From positions 557,654 through 621,653 of the forward strand of contig JAPLWA010000004.1 of NCBI GenBank assembly GCA_026396835.1: a DNA stretch of 64,000 bases, in the 5' to 3' direction. The stretch comes from Candidatus Falkowbacteria bacterium (lineage in GTDB: Bacteria; Patescibacteriota; Patescibacteriia; Patescibacteriales; Patescibacteriaceae). The notes beneath the pieces were generated by a model. It made no database searches, was not told the origin of the DNA, and saw only the letters and a program-made list of their open reading frames with translations. The first letter of the stretch is position 1, and each line of letters starts with the position of its first letter. Made by a program: the position numbers and the translations under genes. Of the stretch, positions 1 to 8,928 are shown in pieces.

Positions 1-193
1 TATTTTGATTAACAAAATAAGCACCTAAGCCATCTAAAGTAATTTCCTTGACCATTACTTTCATTATAGTCGTAGCTAAATCAAGACCATACTGCTGACC
101 AATAGTAGCAATACGAGCCGCTGCTTCATTCGATGCAACGGCCGCTTTAATTTCTTTAGGCAAATCATTAAATTTTTGTAAGTAGGACAGCAT
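1..193 (-). CDS. Partial CDS, N-terminal 64 residues of an unknown helical protein
   Basis: An open frame begins with ATG at 193 on the minus strand and runs off the left edge. It starts MLSYLQKFNDLPKEIKAAV and has no signal peptide or membrane segment. Its segment IGQQYGLDLATTIMKVMV lines up with IEERYGITLSPLLILFVLGE in the next non-mobile gene upstream in the operon (689-1771), with similar spacing from the start and a similar amphipathic helix pattern. I infer that the two are distant paralogues in one secretion-type operon. The function is unknown. The S23 gene at 242-616 sits between them. Confidence 0.7.
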   Translation of the reverse strand, partial: MLSYLQKFNDLPKEIKAAVASNEAAARIATIGQQYGLDLATTIMKVMVKEITLDGLGAYFVNQN

Positions 194-196
194 GGG

Positions 197-241
197 AAAG
201 TAGTTGTTAGTAGTTGGTAACTAGGTGTTAGTTGACCATTA
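197..241. repeat. TTAGTTG-type repeat, left flank of S23 gene
   Basis: A run of degenerate TTGTTAGTAGTTGGTAACTA-like units lies directly downstream of the S23 gene. The same family recurs at 617-696, 19310-19440, 23366-23463, 23857-23922 and 24720-24815, mostly as a forward arm followed by an inverted arm. Confidence 0.7.
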
Positions 242-616
242 TCAATATTTTAATTGTTTAGTTGTTCTAATAATAGCATTCAGCCTTATCGGTAAACTCA
301 TAAGCGACAGATACATTTTAACATAATCAGATTTATTTATAATATCGCGCCGATAGCACTTTTCTAACCAATCCAATGATTCATACACAGAGCCTCTAGC
401 ATAAATATAAAAACGAATTTTTTCTTTTTTCGTGCTCCTTCCAAAACCTTCAGCTATATTAGCTGATATCGAGTCAACTGATCTTATAAATTGTGGGCCA
501 ATAGTTTGTTTAATTAAATAATTATGTTGATTAATTATTTTCCAAACATGATTCGATAAAGAAAAACTTTCGTTATAAATTTTTAAATTACCTAATTTTA
601 AACTTTTTCCCTCCAT
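242..616 (-). CDS. Four-helix-bundle protein, S23 (23S rRNA intervening-sequence protein) family
   Basis: The 124-aa product has the hallmarks of the S23/IVP four-helix-bundle family: the IYNESFSLSNHVWKI-type first helix, the FIRSVDSISANIAEGFGR core (family signature S-I-x-x-N-I-A-E-G-x-G-R), and an SVYESLDWLEKC helix. Members have been found inside 23S rRNA insertions and in many CPR and Bacteroidota genomes; the diversity-generating retroelement protein Avd shares the fold. The biochemical role is not settled, although nucleic-acid binding is likely. The gene is bracketed by TTAGTTG/CAACTAA repeats and interrupts the secretion-type operon, so it may be, or ride on, a small mobile element. 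Confidence 0.88.
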   Translation of the reverse strand: MEGKSLKLGNLKIYNESFSLSNHVWKIINQHNYLIKQTIGPQFIRSVDSISANIAEGFGRSTKKEKIRFYIYARGSVYESLDWLEKCYRRDIINKSDYVKMYLSLMSLPIRLNAIIRTTKQLKY

Positions 617-696
617 AAAGTTTATTAGTTAATTGTTAGTTACTGGAATTTAGTTGTCAGAGCTTTTCTAACAACTGTCAACCAACAACTAACCAC
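617..696. repeat. TTAGTTG/CAACTAA inverted repeat, right flank of S23 gene
   Basis: Forward units (TTAGTTAATTGTTAGTTACT) are followed by inverted units (CAACTGTCAACCAACAACTA), giving a hairpin between the S23 start and the end of the 360-aa gene. The repeat overlaps the last few codons of that gene. Confidence 0.7.
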
Positions 697-1771
697 TTTT
701 CTTCTTTATTTCCTCTTCGATTGCAGCTCTTTCTAGACTACCAGCAGGATATTGCAATAACATATTTCTAAGTTCAACTAAGTCCTCTTCATCCCCTGTT
801 TCAGCTAAAGGCTTAACTGGCTCAACAATCTTTGCAGGAACCGGAGCTGGAGCTAGAGGTGGAAGCGATGGACTAATAGTTTTTAGCTCGGTTTTATTCG
901 CGGGTTTATTCGGTAAAGGCACTTCATGTAAAATTACTTTTAGCTTCTCCTCAGCTAATTCAGTAGTCTCTTCACTAAAATCCCTCTCTGAGTCTGGCAT
1001 CACTTCAATCTCATAAGGAATTATTTGCCAGTCTTCACCATTATCCGAAGGCATACTATCAGGGAAAAATTTAATGTTAGTATAAATTTTTATAACATCG
1101 GCTAATTTAGCTCTATCTTCAGCAGATAGTTTTTTACCATTATCAGAGTTTACCAAAAACGAAGAAACACTAACACTGTTATAACTTTGACTACCATAAT
1201 GAGCAATAAAATCTTTTAGCCAATTACTAATAGTGGCAGGCTGTTCTCTACCGTCAATCATAATTGACTGACTTGTTAAAAGCTCAACATTGTCATACAT
1301 TGATTGTTCTAATCTTCTTCTATAATCAGCATCACGCGCTAAAATAAAGAACAAACGACGATTAACAGCATCTTTAACAATTGGATCATAATTCAATTCA
1401 GCTAAGATTCCTTTTTTAAATATATTTTCTACATAATACTTTTCCTGCTCAAGCGTCATTTCTTTTTCTGGATGATCATTCAAAAAGTTTATACGATCAA
1501 AGAGAGGCTTAAAAATTTTATCTTGAATTTCCGATGCTAAAACAGCAGCTTTCTTTTCTTCGAAAGAAAATTCATTTTCAATATAGGTTATCAAATCATC
1601 ACCAACCACCTCACCTAATACAAAAAGTATTAGTAAGGGTGATAAGGTAATACCATATCGCTCTTCTATTTCTTCCAAAGGTTTTAAGACAAAATCAGCC
1701 TCACAGCTTAATTGAACTTCTTCGGGTATTTCGCGATTAAATTTTTCAATGGCTTCGTCAATGGTAAGCAT
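689..1771 (-). CDS. Unknown helical protein of the secretion-type operon
   Basis: The 360-aa cytosolic-looking protein has no signal peptide or membrane span. It is mostly acidic and helical, with a proline-rich linker near residue 300 (SPSLPPLAPAPVPAKIVEPV) and a short C-terminal helix ending EEEIKKKSG. The N-terminal region resembles the partial product at the left edge. The gene follows the VirB6-like gene by only 8 nt, so it is probably co-transcribed and may be an accessory or regulatory partner of that system. I recognise no catalytic motif. The last codons overlap the repeat that borders the S23 gene, so its original C-terminus may have been altered. Confidence 0.8.
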   Translation of the reverse strand: MLTIDEAIEKFNREIPEEVQLSCEADFVLKPLEEIEERYGITLSPLLILFVLGEVVGDDLITYIENEFSFEEKKAAVLASEIQDKIFKPLFDRINFLNDHPEKEMTLEQEKYYVENIFKKGILAELNYDPIVKDAVNRRLFFILARDADYRRRLEQSMYDNVELLTSQSIMIDGREQPATISNWLKDFIAHYGSQSYNSVSVSSFLVNSDNGKKLSAEDRAKLADVIKIYTNIKFFPDSMPSDNGEDWQIIPYEIEVMPDSERDFSEETTELAEEKLKVILHEVPLPNKPANKTELKTISPSLPPLAPAPVPAKIVEPVKPLAETGDEEDLVELRNMLLQYPAGSLERAAIEEEIKKKSG

Positions 1772-1779
1772 ATATTAAA

Positions 1780-4497
1780 TTAGGTTTTCTTTTTTGGACC
1801 AAAATCTTCAACTCTTATCCAGCCCTTATCATGACCCGTATCAAAATTATTTAATTCACTCATAATGGATTGTAAAGCAGCTGCCTCACCAGGTTTTTCA
1901 GCCTGGAAATAAGCAAAGCCTTTTTTCATATCATGAATCATTCCTTTTTGAGCCGATGATAGATTGGCGGAATTTGCTTTCATATCCTTAAGGCCTTTAA
2001 CCATGTTATTTATGGCTTTCTTAGCATCTTCACCCGCACCAGATAATTCCTTAAACATCTTCGTTTGCTCAGAGGTTAGGCCCTTACCAGTAGCAAAGTC
2101 GTTTCCCTTGAAACTACCCACATCACTCACACCTAGCTGGTAAACCGTATCCTTAGCGTTCTTTAATTCCTTAGCTCCGGCTTCAGCCGCTTTGATACTT
2201 ACTCTATTAGGCTGATATTTTTCAACATAGTTACCAGTGGCATCTAGGCCCCTGCTAATACGTCTCTTTAACTGCGAGGCTTCGGCTGGTACATCTTTAT
2301 AACGGAAATTAAGATCTTCCATTTTTTTCTGATGACTCTCGTTAATCTTAGTTTCATTTTCACCAAAAGTATTTTTAACCTTAGCTACTTCCATATTCTT
2401 AGCTAAAGTAGATCCCTTAAAGTTCTTATTAACTGCTTCAATTTCCGCTTCCATTAACTCTTTATTTTTTGCAATAGCAATAGCTTTTTCGTCATTTAGA
2501 GTCTTTGTTTTATTATCACGATCAATAACCTCCTTGGAGGCTTCGTAATACTGTTGTTTATCACTTATTTTTCCTTTATATCGAGGATCTGCTCTTAGAT
2601 TTTGGTCTAAAGTATCAACGTCTTCATCGTGCTTATCTTTCGACGCCTCTCTTAATGAAGCGTATTTATTTTTAACTTTTTCTTTATCTTTCTCCCATGT
2701 TTTCTCAGCCTCAGCCGCGTCTTCAGGATTTTGAGCTATATAATTTTCCTTCTCCTTTTCTCTTCTATCCAGCTCGTCTTCTTCTCGAGAATTTATTTTC
2801 TCAACCCTCTGGCTATGCGCTAGCGCCAGATTATCTAAACCTTTCTGCTTGTCATCAGTCATGCTATGTTCATCCGAATTAGTTTGTTTTTTTAATTCTT
2901 CCAAATTCTTATTCTTTTCTCTATTGGCAGCCCAATTTTTGATTCCACCTGCCAATTTTTTACTACCCAAAGAATAACCAGTCATACCAGCACCGGCTAT
3001 GACACCACCAGCCATCATTAATGGATTACCAGTCAAAACTCCGGCGCCAGCCATAGCTACCCCCTTAGCACTACGTGCCAAGGTTGTCTTTTGGAATTCA
3101 CCATAAGAAGCCATGCTGGTTTCTTTCATGCCAAGTTTTTCCAAAGTTTGTTTCATCTTAGTTTCTTTGGCCTTTTTCCTTGTCTCTTTCATGTCAGTAC
3201 GCCAGTCTTTCATAAACTGCCCACCCTTTTGCAAAGAATCACCTGCTTTACCGCCAAAAACCTTATTTGTTAGCTTACCCGCTTTACCAGCAGCAAAACC
3301 AGCCATACCAATACCTGTTCTGGCAGCAGCTTTACTTGTATCAATCGCCGCTGTTTTTGCTCTACCAATAGTATTTTTGCTAGCCCAATCCCTTGCGCCT
3401 TTAGCGGCGTTCGTAATCTTAGATAGACCACCACCGGCAATACCACCAATCGCACCACCGGCTTGTTTAGTAACCATTAATCCACCCATTAATAAACCGA
3501 TTGAAATAACAAATTTCAACATTGAATCAGGCGTACCATTTTCTGAGTTTCCAGCACAAGGATCACCAACATTATTTAAACCCTTGTCAATATAACCAGC
3601 CTCATTAGCAGCGGCCGACGGCTTAGGCGTGTTAGGCATAATTTCTGTTCCCTTCATACCAACCGTTACGCTTGCAAAAGATAACCAAATGAAAAAAGCT
3701 AAAATCGGGCCAGTTGAAACTGCTTCAGCAAACTGCTGCCACCATTGATTAGCATATTTTTGCGTGGCTGGTAAAACTGACAAAAGCCAAGCCATTGGTG
3801 ATAGAACCACGTAAATCCAAATCATCACCATTCTCATAACTAGCACAAACAAAATTACTGTTATAACCACTGTTGCAACCAGCACGTATAATAAAGCCAA
3901 AACAAAAGTTCCCATGATTGTCCAGCTGGTTATGTCTTTGGCACATTGACTATTCTGGTCCATGCCCAACATACTTGTGATGCCCAACATATCAGCTAGG
4001 TTACCACCTCCAATATCACGAAAACCATTTACAAAAGTAAGCATTATAACTTGCGCAAAATCGATAATAACGCCGCAAATTAATTTTGAGAAATTGATTA
4101 AGATAGCTGCGATAATAAACTTTGGCAGCAAAGCCTTCATAGCATAGCTCTCACGATTTAGAGTTGTAGCAAAAGCAATTACCAATAAAATCAAGACAAA
4201 AAACATGTTACAAAGATCGCGCAAAATAACCCAACCATTTGACACGGCTTTAGCATTAATAAAATCATTGTAAGTCGCCACCCAAATAACCAAGTTAATT
4301 AAAACAATCAAGATTTTTCCCAAAATCCAGACAAAAGCGTAAACAATCAAACCAACAACAGATGTTACACCGTTCATTAAGTCAACTGCGTGGGTTGCCC
4401 GAGGAAAGAAAACGAAAAGAACCACCAATAATATAATCGGAAAAAGACTCGATGATAATTTATGATTAGCTAAAAATTTTAAAAAATTTCCTCTCAT
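1780..4497 (-). CDS. VirB6/TrbL-like polytopic membrane protein with long coiled-coil tail
   Basis: The 905-aa product begins with a signal-like segment ending ATHAVD. About six to seven hydrophobic segments follow in the first 350 residues, including VVATVVITVILFVLVMRMVM and the conserved-looking YVVLSPMAWLLSVLPAT, a pattern typical of VirB6/TrbL channel proteins. A glycine-rich stretch (MGGLMVTKQAGGAIGGIAGG) leads into roughly 500 residues of charged, Lys/Glu-rich coiled coil. VirB6 proteins form the inner-membrane part of type IV secretion machines; CPR genomes carry reduced versions. It lies between the 315-aa membrane protein and the 360-aa protein with gaps of 9 and 8 nt. The role in secretion or pilus assembly is inferred from topology and context. 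Confidence 0.8.
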   Translation of the reverse strand: MRGNFLKFLANHKLSSSLFPIILLVVLFVFFPRATHAVDLMNGVTSVVGLIVYAFVWILGKILIVLINLVIWVATYNDFINAKAVSNGWVILRDLCNMFFVLILLVIAFATTLNRESYAMKALLPKFIIAAILINFSKLICGVIIDFAQVIMLTFVNGFRDIGGGNLADMLGITSMLGMDQNSQCAKDITSWTIMGTFVLALLYVLVATVVITVILFVLVMRMVMIWIYVVLSPMAWLLSVLPATQKYANQWWQQFAEAVSTGPILAFFIWLSFASVTVGMKGTEIMPNTPKPSAAANEAGYIDKGLNNVGDPCAGNSENGTPDSMLKFVISIGLLMGGLMVTKQAGGAIGGIAGGGLSKITNAAKGARDWASKNTIGRAKTAAIDTSKAAARTGIGMAGFAAGKAGKLTNKVFGGKAGDSLQKGGQFMKDWRTDMKETRKKAKETKMKQTLEKLGMKETSMASYGEFQKTTLARSAKGVAMAGAGVLTGNPLMMAGGVIAGAGMTGYSLGSKKLAGGIKNWAANREKNKNLEELKKQTNSDEHSMTDDKQKGLDNLALAHSQRVEKINSREEDELDRREKEKENYIAQNPEDAAEAEKTWEKDKEKVKNKYASLREASKDKHDEDVDTLDQNLRADPRYKGKISDKQQYYEASKEVIDRDNKTKTLNDEKAIAIAKNKELMEAEIEAVNKNFKGSTLAKNMEVAKVKNTFGENETKINESHQKKMEDLNFRYKDVPAEASQLKRRISRGLDATGNYVEKYQPNRVSIKAAEAGAKELKNAKDTVYQLGVSDVGSFKGNDFATGKGLTSEQTKMFKELSGAGEDAKKAINNMVKGLKDMKANSANLSSAQKGMIHDMKKGFAYFQAEKPGEAAALQSIMSELNNFDTGHDKGWIRVEDFGPKKKT

Positions 4498-4506
4498 AAT
4501 GTAGCT

Positions 4507-5454
4507 CTAAGACGTAAAAAAAGTCCAAATAGTACCTAAGAAATCCCAAATTGTATCCATGCTTCCTGACATGATTAAAATAATAATTACCCAAAATGAT
4601 AGCTGGAGCAAAACAACAAACAGTATTATAAGATCTACTAAACCAAGTAAAGCTCCCTCTGCTAAGCCAAGCGCGGCAAAAGGCAGTCCAAAAAGGCTTT
4701 CCGCAGATGAACCAACCGATGATTTGCCGGCACCCTTACTAGCACTTTGACCAACACTGGCTGTTTTGCCTCCAGACTTACCGCCGGTCCATTCATGACC
4801 TAGTTTACAAAATAATTTTGGTCCAAAAACGAAGCGACAAAAGACATGGAAATTAATATAAAAAAGAACAGTCAAACCCCAGCTATCTATCGCATTCAAC
4901 CAAGACTTCTGTAACAACTCACTAGTAGCCATGCTTATAGCATTCTGCCCTGCAGCCACAGCTTCATCCTTAACTTTACCTAAAGCACCATTTTTCTTTT
5001 CAGCCTTAGCTTTTCTAAACACATCACCCATCAAACTCTTCATACTACCAGCAGAATTAACACCAAACTTTTCTTTTCTGGCTTTCGGATCATTTATGTC
5101 AATCGAGGACATACCATCCTTAGTCATACCCAAACGACCAGTATATTTATCTGATTCTTTCTTAGCTTCTTTTAATTTACTTGGCACCTGCTTAACATTA
5201 TTCAACAATCCTTTCAAGGAAGTACCCTGACTTTGAGCTACGGTTTCAGCCTGACTTGCAGTTGGAATCTTACTTATATCATCAAAATTTCTTCCATCAG
5301 CACCCTGATCAGTTTTATTTGCCAAATCTCCTGCAAATTTATTCTTTTTTTGCTCTTGATTGGCATGAAATACTCTGGCTTGATCTTCGGGGCTAACAAA
5401 GGGCTGATTATTTAACCCGTCATTTAAAGAGTTAGCTATCGGAGAATAAGCCAT
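4507..5454 (-). CDS. Membrane protein, first gene of VirB6-like operon
   Basis: The 315-aa protein has a long polar, Lys/Asp-rich N-terminal half of low complexity. A hydrophobic segment follows (LTVLFYINFHVFCRFVFG), then a Gly/Ser/Lys linker and two strong C-terminal membrane spans (AALGLAEGALLGLVDLIILF and LLQLSFWVIIILIMSG). I recognise no enzymatic motif. It is the promoter-proximal gene, 9 nt before the VirB6-like gene, and is probably a partner of it in the membrane. There is no Shine-Dalgarno sequence before the ATG, and the promoter leaves a leader of only about 18 nt. Confidence 0.75.
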   Translation of the reverse strand: MAYSPIANSLNDGLNNQPFVSPEDQARVFHANQEQKKNKFAGDLANKTDQGADGRNFDDISKIPTASQAETVAQSQGTSLKGLLNNVKQVPSKLKEAKKESDKYTGRLGMTKDGMSSIDINDPKARKEKFGVNSAGSMKSLMGDVFRKAKAEKKNGALGKVKDEAVAAGQNAISMATSELLQKSWLNAIDSWGLTVLFYINFHVFCRFVFGPKLFCKLGHEWTGGKSGGKTASVGQSASKGAGKSSVGSSAESLFGLPFAALGLAEGALLGLVDLIILFVVLLQLSFWVIIILIMSGSMDTIWDFLGTIWTFFTS

Positions 5455-5478
5455 AGTGAATATCTATAATATAGCTAT

Positions 5479-5508
5479 ATTATACCACAGCATTACAGCA
5501 AATGCCAA
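5479..5508 (-). promoter_or_regulatory. Sigma70-type promoter of the VirB6-like operon
   Basis: On the minus strand a TTGGCA box (5503-5508) is separated by 18 nt from TATAAT (5479-5484). The -10 box is preceded by TGG, so it is an extended -10. The expected start of transcription lies about 18 nt upstream of the ATG at 5454. Confidence 0.7.
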
Positions 5509-5560
5509 AACTTTTTCATGCTCTAAACAACTTTATTATAACATAATTTGACAAATATTA

Positions 5561-5598
5561 AAAAAGCAACTAAAAACTACTTTTAGCATAAAAAGTAG
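5561..5598 (-). terminator. Intrinsic terminator downstream of valS
   Basis: On the minus strand CTACTTTT and AAAAGTAG pair over a 6-nt loop (plus positions 5577-5584 and 5591-5598), followed by two T-rich runs. It lies 38 nt past the valS stop and separates valS from the VirB6-like operon. Confidence 0.6.
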
Positions 5599-5635
5599 CT
5601 TTTAATTTTGTCTTCTTTGAATCGATAAAATTGTC

Positions 5636-7840
5636 TTAGTCAGGCCATTTTTCGCTAACTAGCAAAGTCTTAGTATCAAGTAAGCTCCAAATATACTCAG
5701 TAATAAATGGCATAAATGGATGTAGGATCTTCAATGAAGTCTTTAGACAGTACATTGATATTATTTTCGTATTCAAAGCCAAGGTTTCGTCTCGTAATTG
5801 TTCCTTGCTGGCTTCAATGTATTTATCAGCAAATTCATGCCAAACAAATTGATAAATTGCTTGAGCGGCTTCATTAAATCTAAATGTTTCAATGTAATTA
5901 GTTACTTCATTTCTAACTGTTTCTAATTTTTCCATTATCTGTTTATCAGCTTCGGTTAAAGTAGTTGGCTTTTCAGCGCTTGAAAAATCTTCAGTCTTGT
6001 TATCCCCTGTCAAAGTATTGGACACAACAAATCTTGAAATGTTCCAAAGCTTATTAGCAAAATGTTTCATGCCCTTAACGCGATCTTCCATGAATGCCAT
6101 ATCGGTTCCACCAGCGTTGGCATACACAAGCGAAAATCTTAGAGCGTCGGTTCCGTACTTCTTCATTATATCAAGTGGATCAATTACATTACCGCTACTC
6201 TTACTCATTTTTTGTCTTTCAGAGTCTCTAACTAAACCATGCAAATAAATTGTTTTAAAAGGAATTTGTCCTAAAAGACTACCTGACATTAAAATCATGC
6301 GTGCAACCCAGAAGAATAAAATATCATAACCTGTTTCGATAAGAGTGTTGGGATGAAACATTTTTAAGTCAGCAGTTTTTTCTGGCCAACCTAAAGTTGA
6401 AAAAGTCCAAAGCCCAGATGAGAACCAAGTATCGAGCGTATCTGAATCTTGTTCCCAATCATCACCGTCCGGTCTACTTAAGCCGACAAACATTTCTCTA
6501 TCAGACTTGCCCGCCGAAGCTTCAGCGGAGGCGCGGTACCAGACAGGAATTTGATGACCAAAAATAATTTGTCTAGAAATACACCAATCATGTAAGTTAT
6601 CAATCCAGTGGAAATAGGTTTTTGAAAAATAACCAGGAATAATTTTTATTTGTTCAGATTCTATTACCTGGCGCATAAGTTGCTTTAAAGTAACCGAAGA
6701 ACCAGAGGCAATTCCGTCTATTTCTGAGTGTTCTAGAACAAAAGGCTTATCAACCGCCATAAACCATTGTTCACGAATTTGGGGTTCAATTGTTCCGCCG
6801 CCGCGACTATTAATCGCAATGCGGTGAACATAGTTTGTTTCAACTTTCTCTAGCAAGCCTTTTTGCTCTAATTTTTCAATAATTAATGGCCTAACTTTAT
6901 TTATATGTTGACCAGCGAATTCACTAGCAATCGGCAATAAGCAACCGCGTAAATCAATGACTGGTTCAATATCTAAATCGTATTTTTTTGCCAAGTCATA
7001 GTCGACAGCATCATGCGCTGGAGTAATTGTCATAACACCAGTACCAAATTCCATGTCAACAATTTCATCCTTTATAATCGTGGCTGTAACCGGACCGTTA
7101 ATCCATTCAACTTCAATTTTTTGTCCATGCTCATAGGCTGCATAACGTTTGTCTTTGGGATTCATTACAACATACTTATCACCAAACTTTGTTTCGGGAC
7201 GAGCGGTGCTAATTGTGAATGGACCGTACTTAAGATAATAAAAATTTGTTGTTTCTTCTTTCCAATCTATTTCATCATCGGACACGTTGGTTTGTAATTT
7301 TGGATCCCAGTTTACTAAACGTGAACCACGATAAATCAAACCTTGATCAAACAGTCTTTTAAAGGCTGTGCGTACTGCAATAGTTCTTGTTTCATCAAGC
7401 GTATAAGCTAAGCGACTCCAATCAACACTGGCGCCGAGTTGCTTAAGCTGACTAAGAATTGTGGTTTGCGAATTAGCCGCAAATTGTTCAACTAATTTTA
7501 AAAAGTCTTCACGTGAAAAATCACGACGAGTTTTTTTCTCTTTCTTATAAAGTTCGGCTTCAACTTTAGCTTGGGTGGCAATCGCCGCGTGATCAGTGCC
7601 GGGAATATATAAAGTATTAAAACCTTTCATTCGATGAAAGCGAACCATGATATCTTGAATAGCAACTGTTAAAGCATGACCTAAATGAAGTACACCGGTT
7701 ACATTGGCCGGTGGAAATAAAATACAAAATGGTTCTTTTGATTCATCCTGATTTGGCTTAAAAGCATTAGCTTTTTCCCACTTATCGCTAATATCACCCT
7801 CAACTAAAGAATGATCATAAGCCTTTGGTAGATCTATCAT
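5636..7840 (-). CDS. valS: Valine--tRNA ligase
   Basis: This class I aminoacyl-tRNA synthetase of 734 aa charges tRNA-Val with valine. The HIGH-type motif is PPANVTGVLHLGHAL (near residue 50), the editing-domain region includes the TISTARPETKFGDKYVVM segment, and the ATP-binding loop is RQKMSKSSGNV (near residue 545). The WFSSGLWTFSTLGWP motif is also present. Many bacterial ValRS are 850-950 aa with a C-terminal coiled coil. Here the protein ends soon after the anticodon-binding domain (FMPFITEYIWSLL), so the coiled-coil arm is missing. An in-frame RASAEASAGK segment (near residues 437-447) is encoded by a palindromic repeat and is not part of the normal fold. Confidence 0.97.
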   Translation of the reverse strand: MIDLPKAYDHSLVEGDISDKWEKANAFKPNQDESKEPFCILFPPANVTGVLHLGHALTVAIQDIMVRFHRMKGFNTLYIPGTDHAAIATQAKVEAELYKKEKKTRRDFSREDFLKLVEQFAANSQTTILSQLKQLGASVDWSRLAYTLDETRTIAVRTAFKRLFDQGLIYRGSRLVNWDPKLQTNVSDDEIDWKEETTNFYYLKYGPFTISTARPETKFGDKYVVMNPKDKRYAAYEHGQKIEVEWINGPVTATIIKDEIVDMEFGTGVMTITPAHDAVDYDLAKKYDLDIEPVIDLRGCLLPIASEFAGQHINKVRPLIIEKLEQKGLLEKVETNYVHRIAINSRGGGTIEPQIREQWFMAVDKPFVLEHSEIDGIASGSSVTLKQLMRQVIESEQIKIIPGYFSKTYFHWIDNLHDWCISRQIIFGHQIPVWYRASAEASAGKSDREMFVGLSRPDGDDWEQDSDTLDTWFSSGLWTFSTLGWPEKTADLKMFHPNTLIETGYDILFFWVARMILMSGSLLGQIPFKTIYLHGLVRDSERQKMSKSSGNVIDPLDIMKKYGTDALRFSLVYANAGGTDMAFMEDRVKGMKHFANKLWNISRFVVSNTLTGDNKTEDFSSAEKPTTLTEADKQIMEKLETVRNEVTNYIETFRFNEAAQAIYQFVWHEFADKYIEASKEQLRDETLALNTKIISMYCLKTSLKILHPFMPFITEYIWSLLDTKTLLVSEKWPD
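6508..6536. repeat. Palindromic element inserted in frame in valS
   Basis: CCGCTGAAG and CTTCGGCGG form a near-perfect inverted repeat, much richer in G+C than the surrounding gene. It encodes RASAEASAGK between the conserved HQIPVWY and the following strand of ValRS. It resembles in concept the palindromic elements that enter coding sequences in Rickettsia. Confidence 0.75.
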
Positions 7841-7992
7841 AATTTTCTAAATTTATAAGTTTTTAGCTAATCTATTGTCTTGTTTAAACAAAATTACTGT
7901 TTGTTAGCCATAGAAATCATAGTATAAGAAAAACCCTAAAAAAACAAGACTTATTGCAAAGCGCTAAAACAACACAGTCCACCAAAAGCGGA

Positions 7993-8047
7993 ACTCACCC
8001 CTAGCCCCTCTTTGCCCTCCGAGTCGGAGGGCAAAGAGGGGAAATTT
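7993..8047. repeat. GC-rich palindromic repeat (CTCACCCCTAGCCCCTC family)
   Basis: The core at 8005-8041 is a perfect inverted repeat with 18-nt arms starting CCCCTCTTTGCCCTCCGA and a one-base centre. The prefix ACTCACCCCTAG is shared with the copies at 8770, 8984 (inverted) and 34977 (inverted). Confidence 0.85.
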
Positions 8048-8214
8048 AAATACCAAATTTTTAAACTGAAATACCTTTAGCTTTGACATAAACTTTTATG
8101 TATAAGTGCATATTAGATAAATCCAAAGCTAAATATTATAACAGCACAGTCCCGAGCCGGAGACTATGCCGAGACCAAGAAGCTAAACATAATGGTGTTT
8201 AGGTAAATAACAGT

Positions 8215-8260
8215 CACCCCTCCCCATCCTAAAAGGATGGGGAGGGGTTGGGGGTAGGGC
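8215..8260. repeat. GC-rich palindromic repeat (CACCCCTCCCC family)
   Basis: CCCCTCCCCATCC pairs with GGATGGGGAGGGG over a TAAAA loop, followed by TTGGGGGTAGGG. The tail GGGGGTAGGG matches the outer end of the elements at 20376-20497 and 34246-34741. Confidence 0.8.
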
Positions 8261-8319
8261 AAAACAAACGACACAGTCAATAAGAAACGACTGTGCCGAA
8301 AACAAAATTAATTTAAAAA

Positions 8320-8619
8320 CTAGTTAAGGCCTTTAGAAGAAAGAAGTTGGGCTGATTCATGAACAGAAATAACTTCCTTGTCTCTTAATAAACCAACCAA
8401 ATTAACTACATTATTCTCTATCTTATTACAGCGACCCTCAATCCTATTAAGCCAAGTTTCATGATAATCTAGTCTTTAGTCAACCTCAATAAACTTTTGG
8501 TTTACCTCAGCTCTAAAATCATCAATCTTTTGATTAAGTTTTTCAAATTGACGATCCATTTTTTCAGAAAAGTCTTTAAGGACTTCAATGATATCCATAT
8601 TAGTTAGTTCTTTGCTCAT
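8320..8619 (-). pseudogene. Broken small coiled-coil protein gene (in-frame TAA)
   Basis: Read on the minus strand from the ATG at 8619, the frame gives MSKELTNMDIIEVLKDFSEK and continues as a heptad-like coiled coil. Codon 48 is TAA (8476-8478). The same frame then continues with RLDYHETWLNRIEGR to a TAG at 8320-8322, about 99 residues in all. AGAGG lies 5 nt before the ATG. A single C-to-T change (CAA to TAA) would explain the interruption. The intact form would resemble the small coiled-coil proteins common in CPR genomes. Function is unknown. Confidence 0.75.
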
Positions 8620-8769
8620 AAAACCTCTAAATTAGCCCCGGCTAACGGGTGTTAATAAAATAGAGGGTTAGGCTATAAATATAGCAAAAAAATATGTTGG
8701 CAACAAGAGTCTAGAATTAAGTAAATCTTGGTTGTTTCCATTGAATTATAATTACACTGTGATAGCTTA

Positions 8770-8821
8770 CTCACCCCTAGCCCCTCTCTGCCCTCCGACT
8801 CGGCGGGCAAAGAGGGGAAAT
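8770..8821. repeat. GC-rich palindromic repeat, left copy of inverted pair
   Basis: It begins CTCACCCCTAGCCCCTCTC and contains an imperfect inverted repeat of the CTCTGCCC...GGGCAAAGAG type ending in GGGGAAATTTA. It is the mirror of the copy at 8929-8984. Confidence 0.8.
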
Positions 8822-8928
8822 TTATATATCATCTTTTAAATTTATATGTCCTTGGTAATGGCCTTAGATGCTGTGTATTAATAAACTGAAGTTTTAATAA
8901 CTAGAACAAAGCAAAACTATTATCCATA

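Larger units (their letters stand above)
7841..8319. other. Gene-free spacer with palindromic repeats upstream of valS
   Basis: No credible gene is present. The part nearest valS holds a weak minus-strand promoter candidate (TATACT at 7921-7926, TTGTTT 15 nt upstream). Farther out are a perfect 18-bp GC-rich palindrome, a second GC-rich palindrome, and two copies of a short hairpin with arms CACAGTC and GACTGTG (8144-8172 and 8270-8296). Confidence 0.6.

Noticed and set aside
3113..3595. Long plus-strand frame opposite the VirB6-like gene
   Set aside because: It is an antisense shadow of a well-supported gene, with biased composition and no ribosome-binding site.
8476..8478. TAA read as a sense codon (alternative genetic code or recoding)
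   Set aside because: All other genes end normally with TAA, TAG or TGA, so a single mutation or sequence error is simpler.
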